A stretch of 64,000 nt of DNA, taken from assembly GCA_964030785.1 (NCBI GenBank), contig OZ034966.1:7919152-7983151 (forward strand), given 5' to 3'. Made by a program: the position numbers and the translations under genes. Within the stretch, counting starts at the first letter, position 1. Every line of letters starts with the position of its first letter. Origin of the DNA: Siderastrea siderea. Its lineage: Eukaryota; Cnidaria; Anthozoa; Scleractinia; Rhizangiidae. Below are positions 23,749-36,900 of the stretch, piece after piece. The notes below the pieces were generated by a model, which saw only the letters and a program-made list of their open reading frames with translations, did no database searches and was not told the origin of the DNA.

Positions 23749-24968
23749 AAACTATTCTTAAAGATCACACAAGAATAGATCAGAACCGTACTCGACAAAA
23801 AGCAGGAAGCCAATTGACTGACTAATGAAGACAAGAAGTCGAAAATGGATCATAATTGAGGTCCCAGAGCCTTTCTTTTTTCCTTACTGCCGCCAAGGGA
23901 CTCGATGTCCACAGCTCAGTTTTCTTTGACAAAATCCGCGGGGGCAAACGTTCTTTATTTAAAAATTGTTTGGATACTGATATTTCAAGACAGAGGGGCC
24001 AAGGAATGCCGACCGAAATATCTAAGATATGAGACAAAGTTTAAGTGTGGTTAATAACTTCATTTATTTCATGTGAAAATGGTCGACCACAAATGACCAC
24101 AAATATGCAGAGATGTTACGTCCAATATATATCCATGTTTATATGTTTGCGAAAACTCTTTTCTCGAGTGCCACTGACACAGTCTTGCCGCTTTATAAAA
24201 GAAAAACCTCAAAGATGTTCACGTAGTAAACATGATATACTATAACATAAAAAAGTAGTGCTCTACATAGCTGGAAAAAGTAAGAAAACATCCAAAGTCT
24301 AGATAGTTATTTTCTCAGCAAGAAAAGAACCTTAAAGAGTCCTTAAAGGTTTCTTTAATGCATGAGAAGTCACGCTTTTTAGCTAACCGTAGATTACGGT
24401 AACGGTAAGTGTCTTTATATAACGCACATTCAATATAAGTGATCAAATGCGCTTTGACAATTTAACTTTGAGCTGAGGCGACATTAGCGTGTATATAGCA
24501 TCCTTTAACCCTTTACTTTTTCGGTGATTAAGAATTAGTCAAAAGCGTTGGACATTTTAAGAGTTGCATCTCGTTTGTGACGAGGGTAGACAACCCGGTG
24601 GTCTAAACTGGCGACACGTACGTCATCACTTCCTTTTTCAGAAAACCTTCTGTATTTTCCATTTTTTTTTCCGTGATGAGGAAGTAGATCTCGAAGCACT
24701 CGAGCAGTGGGCCATCATTTGAGTACAGTGGAACCGATGGCCCAAAGAGTCGTCTAACTCCGTCAAGAAAAAAATGTTTTTCCTTCGCTGTACCCTATTT
24801 TAGTTCTCGTTATTTCTGAGAACTCTTATCTTTCAATGCGACTTTCTTCCCAAACCTGCTCGGTGCAACATCGATTTAAATCCCACATCATAATTAGCTA
24901 TTTAAATTCCATTCTTTCACGTTCAAGATTTATCCTTACCTCTTTATCTGAGTAACATAGTTTAATGT

Positions 24969-25145
24969 AAAACTGTAAACGACCAGAGACTTATAACATC
25001 TACCGACGATTCACAGTTCACTTGACTCTGATGATGACTTCCGCTCAGGTTGTCGAAACGTCAGTCAATGTCACCTCAAACAGTCCTTGTCAGGACTACA
25101 CTCACGCGGACGATCACAATTTACCGAATTGTGATAGTTTAATGT
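24969..25145. mobile_element. 177-bp insertion with 10-bp target-site duplication
   Basis: Absent from copy 2. The 10-mer AGTTTAATGT occurs at 24959-24968 and again at 25136-25145, the footprint of an insertion. The inserted piece contains TCCGCTCAGGTTGTCGAAAC, which I associate with common anthozoan interspersed repeats. Probably a short retroelement that arrived after the duplication. Confidence 0.75.
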
Positions 25146-25493
25146 CTTATATTCACTGAAAAAAACGTCAACTTCGCAAAATATATAAATTGCTCTTAAC
25201 CGGTCGTCTCCTATATCCAAGATTATTACTTAACCGACAAACAATTGTCAAACAACCTTTTACCCAAGTTTGTTGTTGTCATAAGGGCATAAGGGCTACA
25301 CTGTATTTTATCAAAACAAGAGAATCTCGCTTATCAATAAAAACTAATGACCATTCCTGCTATGGCTTGCACGGTGGTACTTCATGTCGAAGGCCTCTGT
25401 GCGTATTGATGAAACATCCATTAACTCTAATATAGAGAGCACAGAGGTGTATGGGCTGGACTCACAAAACCAACTTTCCGCGAAGATCTCTCC

Positions 25494-26516
25494 CTACTTC
25501 ACGCCTCCAGTTCGTGCAAATGCCCTTCTGACCGTTCGATAGAGTCTTTTGTAGGCGTCTATGAAATGCCTGTTATTTAACGAGTAAAGTATGGGGTTCA
25601 GAGCAGAGTTGGAATAACCCATCGCAAGGGAAATGTAGACCAGTTGTTGAGGGGTACCAAGGAAGCACGCGACACACAGATTGCCGACGATGCTGATGAT
25701 GCTGTAAGGTACCCAGCATATCAGAAACACGCTCACAATGATTGCAATCCGCTTAGCCGCTCTGATGTTCCGTTGCAGCAGAAATTTTGCTTGCGCATTC
25801 TGGGTGGCTACCGGGGAATCTATGGGGTGAACTGCCCGGGTATGCTGGTGAATCTGCCGGTATATCATGATATAAATCACGCACATGGCCAAAGCAGGTA
25901 CGATGAAATGCAGCACGGAAACCAGGACGCTGTACAAACTCGAGCCATTGAAGAAGCATATGCCAGCGTTGACACTGTTAGGAAAAAGGCGCCATAACTT
26001 CCAACCCGTTTGTGGTAGAAGAGCGAACACTAGGGAATATATCCAGAGGGCCGCGACGTGAAAAAGTATACGCTTTCTTGTCCTTAGTCCTTCACGAAAC
26101 TGGCTCGGAGGTTTGCGTAGCCTTAGATAGCGATCGATGCTCAAAACCAGCAGCGTTAGATTGGACGTAGGAACAGTAAGAAGGTAGGCAGTTGTCCAAA
26201 GGTTGCACAGAGCCTCGCCGTGAAACCACAGACCGTTTGTTTGAAGGATATAAATGTCGAAGGGAATCGACAAAATCGCTGTCAGAAGATCGGAAAATGC
26301 TAGAGACATGATGAAAAGGCTGGTAGTGGCCTTGCGAAGGTTCGGACTCATACATGTCGCAATGAGCACCAAGGTATTACCAATAATCGCTGCTACGATA
26401 ACAATTATCAATGCGATTGATAGGAAGATGGTAAACGGCGAAGAGAAGAATAGATATCCCTGATTTTCATTACTATGGTGGTCGCCGTCGGATGAGTTAG
26501 CGCTGACGTTGCTCAT
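25494..26516 (-). CDS. Class A (rhodopsin-family) GPCR, copy 1, 340 aa
   Basis: Seven hydrophobic segments with the family landmarks: GNTLVLI (TM1 Asn), SLAFSDLL (TM2 Asp), Cys before TM3 with a partner Cys in the second extracellular loop (GICFF), DRY at the end of TM3, a Trp in TM4, CWVPY in TM6 and NPILY in TM7. N-glycosylation sequons (NVSA, NSSD) are in the N-terminus. The residue at the amine-binding position of TM3 is Tyr, not Asp, so it is probably not an aminergic receptor; the ligand is unknown and a peptide is one possibility. Start: the first ATG after an acceptor-like TTTTCAG (26536-26545), implying an upstream 5' UTR exon. Intact single coding exon. A near-identical paralogue lies at 40712-41734. 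Confidence 0.9.
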   Translation of the reverse strand: MSNVSANSSDGDHHSNENQGYLFFSSPFTIFLSIALIIVIVAAIIGNTLVLIATCMSPNLRKATTSLFIMSLAFSDLLTAILSIPFDIYILQTNGLWFHGEALCNLWTTAYLLTVPTSNLTLLVLSIDRYLRLRKPPSQFREGLRTRKRILFHVAALWIYSLVFALLPQTGWKLWRLFPNSVNAGICFFNGSSLYSVLVSVLHFIVPALAMCVIYIMIYRQIHQHTRAVHPIDSPVATQNAQAKFLLQRNIRAAKRIAIIVSVFLICWVPYSIISIVGNLCVACFLGTPQQLVYISLAMGYSNSALNPILYSLNNRHFIDAYKRLYRTVRRAFARTGGVK

Positions 26517-27914
26517 GTCAGTCGTAGAATCTTTTCTGAAAACACACCCAAAAATATGTTGTTATTAAGGCGAACACTCTACAATAATAGCTCTAGTTAC
26601 ACGAGGCAGCTTTCCTGGGGAAAGTGGCATTTTCCCGTGTAACCGATTCTACCTCGGGAAAATTTACCCAGGGAAAATTTATTTTCGTGATAAAGTGACT
26701 GAAAAGAACAATAAAAATACCCCAAGCAAAACCCTTGGTAGTTTGAAGGGGAATAGGATTTTCCCCAGGTAAACCTACCAATGAGAAGCCGAGTTTTGGA
26801 TGCTGCACTTGTGTGTGATCAGCTACATGACCTAATTTGCGGCGCCTGCAAACAGAAGCCGCTGTGTTCAGTATAAACCGAGAACAACAAAAAAAGGAAG
26901 CGATGTGAACGTGAGGACTAGGTATGATCTGCATGGCCGCGTTACCGCTAGACGAGTGAAAGTGCGGCAGTGCTTACCCGTCCACTGTAATACTGACTTT
27001 GTAGATTGGCACGTTTTCGGAGCATCTTCGGAAAGCAATCAAGCATTATATGAATTCATGACGTACAGAAATGTACAATTTCACGCCGATTCGAAACAAT
27101 GAAGATGCATAATAAGAGCAACAAGAAACTGCCGTGAGAATCATTCCAATATTTTTCTGAGTTTAGGCTTAAAAATGACCGCCTTATAACATTTCAATGA
27201 ATTTGAAACTCGGGGATTGTATTGAATATTGATTATTCTCCTTGAGAGCTAAGTTTTAAAAAAGTCCATACACCGCTTTTTATTCATAACCATTTTAATA
27301 AGTGAAGGGTGTTTGATAAAAATAAAAGCCGAAAAACACGCTAAAACAGTTCATATTCGAGCCAACGATTCGAAAAATGAAATAGAACGATTTCTCTGAA
27401 ATTTCACAAAAAGCAATTGGATGGCGTAGCATTCATTTAAAACCAAAATTAAATGCTATTTCGTCAGCCGTTGTGGACATACTTTTCAATAACAGCTCAA
27501 AATTGTTTTGTTTTTGTTCTTTATCAACACCTTAAAACTTCATCGGCAAATTTCTCGAGGACGCTCTCAAAGAAATTCTTAAAATTTTGCAGACTTGAAT
27601 ACAAATATGTCAGGTAGAAGATCCAGTCGAGCGCTTCCCAGATGACAGGTAATTGGCTCTCATGTAAAATGGAGGATGACGTCATTATGTTGCTATGGTA
27701 ACTCCGATTTCGATGAAATTTACCTCATTTAAAACTTTTATCTTTCTCTTGGACAGCAGTAACGATCGATTTCCTTTTGGATAGTTCACTGTGGTACACT
27801 AGTAGCACAAAGAATTATAAAGAATTATAGCCTTTCTGGCTATCTAGATCTAACAAGAAAGAACCCATCCACTGAAAATCATTAGTAAAACTGAGAATTA
27901 GCAGTCACAAACCT

Positions 27915-28346
27915 CGGATTAAAACAGGTAGATATGACAAAATACCTCGTGATGAAAGGCTATGTAGTCTCTGCAATTGTAACAAAATTGAAGATGAAAC
28001 TCATTTTTTACTAGATTGCCTGAGCTATTCTTCGAAAAGAGACAGGTTCTTTTCTAAAATAGAACCTAAAATCCCATTTCTACGACTATTATCACATGAG
28101 ACCTTATTGTCACATCTTATGAACTGTACTGATTATTTTATAAATATTCAATTAATTTCATTCATCTCGTCATGCTTTGTAACTAGTTACAATGGCTTCC
28201 TTTCTGAATGGTTAAAAATAAGAAATGGTGGTAATCTCTTTAGTTATTTTAATTAAGTAAGTAATTGATAATAAAATTTAAGTGGCTTTTGTAATACTGT
28301 AACACTTTGTTAAAGTCATGCAAATAAAGCTTGTTGTTGTTGTTGT
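27915..28346 (+). pseudogene. LINE 3' end fragment with (TTG)n tail
   Basis: Reads RYDKIPRDERLCSLCNCNK and IEDETHFLLDCLSYSSKRD, a zinc-knuckle-like region near the C-terminus of reverse transcriptase-bearing non-LTR elements, then a 3' UTR ending AAAGCTTGTTGTTGTTGTTG, a tail typical of such elements. The copy is 5' truncated. The same fragment sits in duplication copy 2, so it predates the duplication. Confidence 0.65.
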
Positions 28347-28368
28347 AGCTCACAGTTGTAAGGTATCG

Positions 28369-28619
28369 TCACTCAAAAACCCGATCGAGCCACCTTAACA
28401 GCAAATTGACTACGACATAGCCGACATAGTGGAGTGATTTCCAACCCAGCTGGTCGAACATAACACTAGACTTTTGATTATAATTCCTGAGTACAAAGCG
28501 AGCACCACGACGCTGGACCATTTCAATTTTACTGACGTTTACTTTCGTGTCGGGGTCCCAGACTGTTGCTACGTATTCCAATAGTGTCCGAACTAGGCGA
28601 AATAGCTAATATGGAACGA
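28369..28619 (-). pseudogene. Non-LTR reverse transcriptase C-terminal fragment
   Basis: On the minus strand: LEYVATVWDPDTKVNVSKIE and MVQRRGARFVLRNYNQ, the thumb-side end of Jockey/CR1-like reverse transcriptases. In this copy a few bases are lost relative to copy 2 (around 28465), which happens to keep the frame open. Opposite orientation to the adjacent 3' fragment. Confidence 0.65.
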
Positions 28620-29614
28620 ATTGTTTTGAAGTAAATATTTCCAGCAACGAATTTTAGCCTACACTAGTTCATTTGATTTTCAACGGAGGCTTTAAATACA
28701 AATTTCCAGTTTACTTCGTAAAGCAAGTTTCCCTTGATACTTTAATGAATTTCATCGGTGCAAACTTTTTCGTAAGAGTCTTTTAAAAAATCTCTAAATT
28801 GTGATCAGGAAAACAAATCCTTCATTCATGATATGGACAACATTCGCGATAATGGTTTAGCTTTTCTTTCCAATGTTAACATTCGAGCCCTGATCGGCAT
28901 ATAGAGAACGCTAACGACTTATAGGAAGCAGACAGCATGCATGTGTTAGTTAGTGTTTACATATAAATACGTTGTGATCAACAACAACAAAACAAAACGG
29001 TTGCGATTGGTTTAGCTTGAATAATATTTTAATTCGAAGACAGACTATCAATGTCCCGATTCAATTCGGAGAAACCATTTAAGCAAAGAGTTGGTGAATT
29101 ATTAACATCAATGTGAAAACGTTAAACCGTAAAACTAAAATATATTTTCCCATTTTTGGATTATTAGCGTTAGATGTTTTATCACGAAATGGAGAAAGAT
29201 GGCTGAAGTTCACCTCAACTAGTTTGATCCAAAATTGTTCGTGAAAGGATACTTATTTTGCTAAGCATTTCGGGTCTCGTCTAATCTGATACCAAAAGCG
29301 TCTTTTCAGACGGAATTATTTTTTGGCGATAATTACGTCTTCAAAACAACATTGACGAAGGGGACGGGACGGGAAGCATTTCCGTGATCCTGTGTGTGTT
29401 TCAATTACAAGGAAAATAGAGAAATACGCCCGCAAATTTGCATTTGTCTCTAAGATTGCCAGTAAAATGGTTATATGTTATGCAACCTACAGTTGGGCAC
29501 GAGGAAAGGTTTATGCTGAAAACTGCTGATAAGAATGATGCACGACAAATAAGTAAAGTACCTCGTTTTCTTATGAAAGTTGACCAGTCTTACTCGGTTA
29601 CTGTTTCATTGTTT

Positions 29615-30889
29615 GTTTGCTAACTAAAACTGCTAAAAACTAGCCTCTTAGCAATACGTTCGTTTTAGGAACCCGATGGAATCACAGGAAAAGCGAATTT
29701 CGTGCTTCGCGTATTTAGCTACCTCAAAGCCTAAACAACTTTCACGTATAGTGAAAGGGTGTTAGACAACGTGGTCTTTACTTTGTATACATGGTAATAC
29801 CTACCTTAAGGATAATAGACGTTTGGCAATTTGACTAAAGGAGCCGGCGAGGGCAGAGACCAAAGCCCATGTAGTAACCAATATCGTGCGTGCTCAGAAT
29901 ACACTCAAACACAAGTCGGCAGACAAATGCGACAATTTGTGTTTTCCTTTTTATCAAACTGAATCGACATTGCAAATTTCTGGGAGTAATTAACTGTTAA
30001 GTAACACGCGTGGGTTGGCATGAATAGAATAGAATTTCCGCATTTAGGTAAAGAGATCACTTTAATTTTTTCTTCGGATTTCGAGACTTTGTCTACTAGT
30101 CACACCCAAGCGAAATTTTAAGCCTCCATTTTGAGAGGAAGACTGTTTATTAGGGATGTTTCGCCTAAAGCCACTCCACTCTTAGTGGATTTAGTAGAAA
30201 TACCCAGGAGGCTTAAGCTTTTCTTTGTTCAAAGGACGTGAATATTTAATTTCCGTTTTATCGACTTTCCTTTGGTTACGAAAATACCGGCCATGCATTG
30301 ATACTTTGGCTTTGCTCTTTGACGTTAGCCGGTCAACTGGATCAAGTATTATTCATAGCGTCTAGCTATGTATTATTCTAGCGTCTATTATTCATAGTTT
30401 TGTGGCGCTTTTTCTCAGGGGAGGTTGCGTGGCGGAGTGGGATGTGATAAGGGGGATATTGTTCCTCTTTTGACTCCCTTCCTCGCTGCACAAATTCGGC
30501 AAATGCCAAGATATCAGCGACGTACGCGCAATTTCAACCGAAAGCTTTCAAAGTGGCGAACAAGTGGGCGTAATCGTGGAGCATACAATTTTAAAACATG
30601 TAAAAACCTATGAAGCAGTTGGAAGCTTATGGCGCCATCCTGGGTGGTCTCAGACAGCCGTTGTAGAACTCTGTATTTTCTTGCGCAGAAGCACGTTGTG
30701 CCATTCGAAACTATTTAAACAGAGTTCCCGCGAACGTGGAGTGGAGTAAACTTTAAAAAAGCGCAAGATGTTTTGAAAGTGTTTTTTGCTAAAAGTTAAA
30801 CATGATTCCAGGGGTAATATGACAAAGAATTCGGAAATAAATATGATTTGTGTGAGATAACACGAAATGGTTTATAAAGAAATAAAAAT
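29615..30889. other. No gene seen
   Basis: Inter-duplication DNA. A piece near 30005-30060 resembles one near 32985-33040 (GCATGAATAGA ... TTTCCGC), hinting at an old duplication. No coding exon recognised. Confidence 0.5.
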
Positions 30890-31334
30890 GAAGGAGAACG
30901 ATTAAAGAACTATGGGAATAGCGCCTACATAATTACGGTTCTCAAGAAATTTTTGTTAACGTCGGCGAGTCACGGCCTACCTGTTAGTTTTTGTTTTTTG
31001 TTGTTTTTTGTTTTTTGTTTTTTTGGGCCCGATAAATAATCGCATTTCAGCGCAAAATAGAACGCTTTCATTTTAATTGACAAGAAAATGATCGTCTTGA
31101 ACGAGAACAAAGGCTTGTGCATGAAGGAGAACGATAAACGAACTATGGGAATAGCGCCTACATAATCACGGTTCTCAAGAAATTTTTTCAACGTCGGCGT
31201 TTCACGGCCTACCTGTTAATGTTTTTTTCTTTTTTGGCCCGCTAAATGATCGCACTTCAGCGCAAAATAGAACGCTTTCATTTTAATTGACAAGAAAATG
31301 ATCGTCTTGAACGAGAACAAAGGCTTGTGCATGT
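30890..31334 (+). repeat. Tandem duplication of a 231-bp unit
   Basis: The unit starting GAAGGAGAACGATTAAAGAA at 30890 repeats from 31121 with high identity, through GCGCAAAATAGAACGCTTTC and AACAAAGGCTTGTGCATG. The second copy lacks part of the first copy's TTTTTG-rich tract. Confidence 0.85.
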
Positions 31335-32387
31335 TCCTTTCTGATCAAAACTGATCTCCTGGGTATTCTACTAGATCAACTCAAAGTGGATCATTAGCAT
31401 ATGGAATGGCCTTATGCAAAACATCCCTTTTTAAACTGCAATTTTCCGATGTAATGGTCCGCCATTACTACACCAGAAAGGATCTAATGACAATCACGAG
31501 CTTTAGAATGCAGTGTGTTAACACAGCTTAATAGCCCTTTTCACAGTTAACTCTTCTCATTTGCATTACAATAGTTTTCAGTCTTTGGCGATGTCGTAGT
31601 GGTTTCTGAAAATCCCTATAACATCAATTTGAAAACGTTAAGGCTGTAACATTACATCAAACCGAATGTGCCATTACGCACCACTTTCATCACTGTCACG
31701 CAATGTTAGTATTTTGATCACGCAATTTTACCGGTTTAATTTGAAACCTACACGAACAACTTGCTCGCGTCAGTTTTTAATACAAATTTGCTCGATGGTT
31801 TCCTAAGGAAAAATTTCTCTTTAAATTGAACTTTGGGTCAGAAATGTAGCAAGCCTGATTCTTTACCATAGAAAAACTGGCAAAGGCTCCTCTAATGAAT
31901 GCCTAGCAATAATCGCTTCCGCGATCGCGGGTTAAGGTAATTTTGCGGGAATTTTGTGACCACGGAATATCTGTAACATACGTTTCGCTTCTCCACTGTG
32001 GTTGTTGTTTTTTCTCGTTTAAACAAGAAAGATTGACGTTTCGTTCGCTTTTGACAAACCCAGCAGTTTCTAAGTTCTGTCATTTACTATTCTCATTCTA
32101 CCATTTCCTTTTGGTTTCAATATTGCTTAGAAACATAGCTGAAATGTTGTGTTTGGTCATTATTAAACATGGGATCGAACTTGGTGGTTGCGTTTGACTC
32201 TAACAATTAGTTTGTTACTAAATTTGCTACGACCCGCTGATTTTATTGGTATTTGGACGACTGAGCCATATTTTACTTTCTTGTACATTCCTTTGCCGTT
32301 CCCTGTAAAAAAATCAACGTGAAATGACCAATTTTAAGGTTTTATAAAGGCTGTGAATGCGCGTAGGCTACTTTTTTTTCTCCAAAG
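31335..32387. other. No gene seen
   Basis: Short open frames only; no recognisable coding or RNA feature. Confidence 0.5.
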
Positions 32388-32555
32388 GCTGGTTTCCATA
32401 TGATCGCTACCCGATCGCTACGATCGCTGAAAAAAAACGTCTTGTAAATGATAGCAGCATGTAATCACTACGATTGCTAAAGAGTGGTTTCCATATGATC
32501 GCAACCACTGCTGAACGTTTTTCCAGCGATCGTAGCGAGCAGTACGGAAACCAGC
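32388..32555. repeat. MITE-like foldback (GCTGGTTTCC ends)
   Basis: GCTGGTTTCCATATGATCGC at 32388 and its imperfect complement ending GGAAACCAGC at 32555, with internal CGATCG-rich inverted motifs. A second internal copy of TGGTTTCCATATGATCGC at 32486 suggests nested or rearranged copies. Confidence 0.7.
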
Positions 32556-33671
32556 TTTAAAATCCCTACTTGGGCCACAGGTATGAAATCATTTCCTGGA
32601 TCGTTCAACTACGTTATACAATTTAAACGACATGGACTAATCCCAGGTGAGCAGGTGGAAAACGTCAACTTATTATATATATTTTTTTTTTGAGTGACGG
32701 TTTTCGTCGACATTGTCGTAGTCAGGTTTCTTAAAGTTCCTCTTTACATGAACCTGAAAAGTTAAACCGTAATTTTTTTTTTGGAAACAAATTCACCTTT
32801 TAAGAGTGTTAGCTTTTGGGCCACAGGTAAACAAAACGTAAAGGAAGACTGGAAACAAAAAATGTAACCGTCGTCTCAGCTAGTTTTCTTTCTACGCAAC
32901 ATCAAGATGCGGCAATTTACGTTTTGCTGTTTATTAAACATTCAGTTTTTCAAACTTCCTCGGGGTTGTTACCCCATTTCACACAGTTCAGCATGAATAG
33001 AGAAGAACAGAGTTTCCGCTTTTAGGAAAAGAGTTCGCGTGATCTATTAGCGACAGCTGCAAGTAGAAGCGTCTTTTAGAATTATTTTTGGTGACAATAA
33101 GACCTTCCAGCAAAACAACATTAGAGAAATTAAGCTGATCACGTTTACGACAAACAGTTAACGTCAACCTGTCGCTTGCCGTCTGCCGTTTTAAAACGAA
33201 CAATTTCTTCTTAAGCTTCGTGCAAACTCATTAAAAGCTATGATACGAAAAAGGCAGCTTTCTAACTTTTAACTAAAATACTAGTCACCGGTTGAATGTG
33301 GTTTTCTTGGGATGTTTTGGTGTACTGCATAATTTGTGCGTCTTTTTCATAAAATAGTTGATAGCCTTTGCGAAGGTGACAACCAAACATCAGATCGCTT
33401 TCTCACACTTCTTTCTTCTCTTCTGTGTGAACACTGACAGTAAACCTTTCAGTTCGCGTAGAAAAATAAATAAAACATCACTGGGCTTTACCACAGGCTG
33501 ATAATTGTAGCAGAACGAATCATTATAAAGAAAACATCGCGTTGGTGATGAACGCAAGAACAGGCCTCTTGACGTTGAAAACGGCAAACGTGAAAAATGG
33601 CGGGAAACTCATGATCATGTGGTATTTCTGCCGTTTGCAATTGCCGTAAACGTGATGTTTAATCTCTCTAT

Positions 33672-33945
33672 TGACTGAGGGGACGGGAAGGGAAGCATTT
33701 ATGCAATCCTGTTTGTGTTTCCGTAACAAGGGAAATAAGAAATACGCCCGCGGTTTTCATTGGTCTCGATTTGTTTTGTCTAAGATGCTCACTCTGTATT
33801 AAACTCTCATGCCACCCACAGCCTGATGTAGAAAAAGGTTTCTGCTGAAAACCACTGTCAAGCTTGATTCATGAGGCATATTCATGAGTAAAGTACCTTG
33901 TTTTGTTTTGAAAGTTGACCAGTCTTACTCAGTTACTGTTTAATG
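33672..33945 (+). repeat. Diverged third copy of the duplication's right flank
   Basis: Aligns with 29355-29606 and 44589-44846: shared blocks include GGGAAGCATTT, AGAAATACGCCCGC, AGTAAAGTACC and TTGACCAGTCTTACTC. Divergence is much higher than between copies 1 and 2, so this is an older event; no GPCR remnant was found beside it. Confidence 0.7.
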
Positions 33946-36900
33946 TTTATTTTAGCCCAAAAACAATTTTACTAAGATAAACATCAAATAATATTAGAAT
34001 ATTAGCAGAGCTCCAGCGCGCAAAGCGCGTCAGCGGAGCACCATGGGTAAGAAAATTGTTTGAAGTCGTTTTCTTTTTTCTGCTAAAAACGTTAATCGGC
34101 CGCTATCCTGAAGTGGGCGTAAAAAGAAAATTCGCCCGTCCGGTTCGGTTGGGAACTGTTCCGGAACTGTTCCGTGTAATCATATCCATTCTTTCCGGTC
34201 AGCGATAGTCAAGCGAAAAGAGCACGCTGGCGAGCGCGAGATATCACCTGCTGTGTGGAAACGTGACGGTTCTTGGTGAGCCGCACGTCCGTCACATATC
34301 CACTCGGCCTGCGATTTTCGCGCTTGCTCTTGTGCTTCGCTAGACTATTCTTGAGCGTAAGAAAAATGCTCCTAGTCTAAATACTCCCCTCTCCCCCCCC
34401 CCCTCCAAAAAAATTAATGATGACATAAGCAGTAAGATTTTTTGTTCGTGATTGTCATGCTTGGCTTTTCTGAGTGGATACAAATTTGCAGAGGAGCCCG
34501 ACGAGCGACTTCTGTCTCAAACACTCCTATTCTTCGTCGGTTATCTTGCTGTTTTATACTGAAGGAAAAAGAATTTATTATCCAACTGTATTAGTTATTG
34601 TAACGAAAGCGTGTGAAACGAATACAAATATCCCGCGAAATTGTACAGTTGGTTTTTGTACAGTACCGTGCGCGCGCTCATCGTGTTACACTTGTAGTTT
34701 TCTTTCAAGTTAATTAAAAAGGTTGAAAAAGGTTAAGTTGATAATAAATCTCTTATTAGATGTTTCGGTGTGAATTATCGCTGAATTTTTTTGCTCAGTG
34801 TTTGTATCAGTTAAAGAACCCAAAAAACAGCACAATTGGTAAAAATATACGGCGATACTTCACACCGAAACATTTAATGAGATATATGTATTCGATATTG
34901 CTCAACAATCTCGTACCCAGAGTCGTCAGTCGTCTTGGTCAGCGGGGGGTCGCCGGGAGGGACTCAGGGGTACTGGGATCTTTACCATTTGTTTCAACGT
35001 GTTGAAGTGATCCATCGATAGCTTATTTAAGGAACCGTGTCTACGGTAGGGTAACAGGTCGCTCAGCTAGCGGTTGTATCAGTGGTGTGTTCAAGCTCAG
35101 AATATTCGTCAACTACAAAACCAACTGATTTTTTGAATTGCTTGATAATTCCAGGCAAGTATCGAATACTCCCAGTGGGTTTGAATGAACATGTTTCTCT
35201 TCATCAGATAGCCGATAGCTCCGTAGAACGTAAACTTGAAACATCAACGCGAGCAACTAATAAGACCCCAAGGGATATATAAGTTGTTTACCATGTACAG
35301 GGGGAAACCAGTTGGTCTACGGTTTGTCAGTGCAAATAATAAGCAAAACCTCCCGAATGGAAAATTCCGTTCGAGATTAGCATGTATTATTTGTGTAATT
35401 CCGATCTAAATTAGAGAGTCTGGAACTAGTTTGACTGTTGGCGCAGGACCTGGAAATGGTACAAAAAAGCTAAATGGAACACCATTTTCCGTTTGGATAT
35501 TCCGGTTGGGAATTTTGGACTGCCCTCAAGACGTCCTGTTTATTTTGGAAATTTTCCGGTCGGGCAAACCAAAATAGCCTTACCATTTACAGTCCAACCG
35601 AAATTTCCGGGTTTTTATGTAAATGGTAAACACTCATAAACAACCATGCCACTTAAATACATGTAAATGTGTTCCAAATCTCTCTAGTATGTTGCCTGTA
35701 ATTTTATACATCAAAAGGTTAAAAACAACTAGAGCTTGGCGCAAAAAAAAGCGCGCTCTTCAGTAGAATTCAATTCTTTGAATAACTATGTCATTCCGCA
35801 AGTCATGCCACATGCCATTCCTCGCATTTATTCCACCTTTTACCAGCACCGCTTGACGAATTGTTTTCATCAGAGTTTTGTAATTCCCAGGTAAAGCTAA
35901 TCAGAAAGCGGTGTTATTTAGTGACAGTACGCTTTTTGATCAGATGAAGCATCCGTGATGAGGAAAAACGTGCCATGATGCTGGGCCATAATGCACGATT
36001 GGATCAAAACCTTTTCTGTTCGGTGTGGCACCATGTTTTAGGCGCTCAGTCGTAAATGATTTTTGTCAAATCCTCCCGAAACAAAGCCAATTTCTTCCTT
36101 CATTTTCTGGACTTCAAACGACGAAGGTGCCAGAATAGAAACTAGAGCGAGTGTAACCGCTATAAAATTGTGAAGAAGGACCAAAAACCAGTCATTCGTG
36201 TGTCCCGTACAGAAATTGAGATATGTGCAACGCTTTCAGGACAAGAAACACACACAAAGACATTATGCTCCGGCTGAACACCGTCAACCTTTTCATCCAA
36301 CAACGTTTAACATTCTGAATTTGGCGTGGAAATCATCATTTTGGCACCTTCGTGGGCACCTCATTCTGAAGGAAGTTGAATGGTGTTGAATGGTGTTGAG
36401 TGGTGTTGAACAAACATCGTTAGACTTTACAACCGTTGTATTTTCAACCTGACAATGTCGGATGATGTTGAGAGTGTTTGACCAAGGCCTAAGTGTCATG
36501 TCTAGCAAGGGAGTAAAACCTTCTAATTTCCTGTCTCAGTGCAAAACAGGGCAAGACTGCCTCTTTCCCAGACGTCTCTTTCGCGAAAAACCAGTCTTTC
36601 CCAATCGCAAAATTAGTCCCCCCGCTCAAAAAAAAATAAACTAGCCTATCCGCAAAATTTAACTCCCGCAAAAAGTTTTTGCTAGGTGGCTATTCCTTGT
36701 CACAAGTAAAACTGTGAAAAGCCAAGCAATACCCTGCTCTGTTTTGCACGTACCGAAGACGGAAATGCACGACCTTCTCGGCTTAAAATTCAGCAGAGAA
36801 GCCGAACAAATATGGGCTCCTGATTCTTTATGCTTAGCGGTCTGTCGTTAACTGTCTGTTTATTGTGATGGATATACTTGTTATCGTTCGGTTTCTGTGG

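Larger units (their letters stand above)
23749..29614 (+). repeat. Segmental duplication, copy 1
   Basis: Matches 38308-44848 in the same orientation at roughly 95 percent by eye over nearly all of its length, including the GPCR gene, the LINE scraps and the surrounding non-coding DNA. Main differences: 791 extra bases in copy 2 (38420-39210), 177 extra bases in copy 1 (24969-25145), and small indels. The left limit abuts a MITE and the right limit lies at GGTTACTGTTTCATT. Confidence 0.9.
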
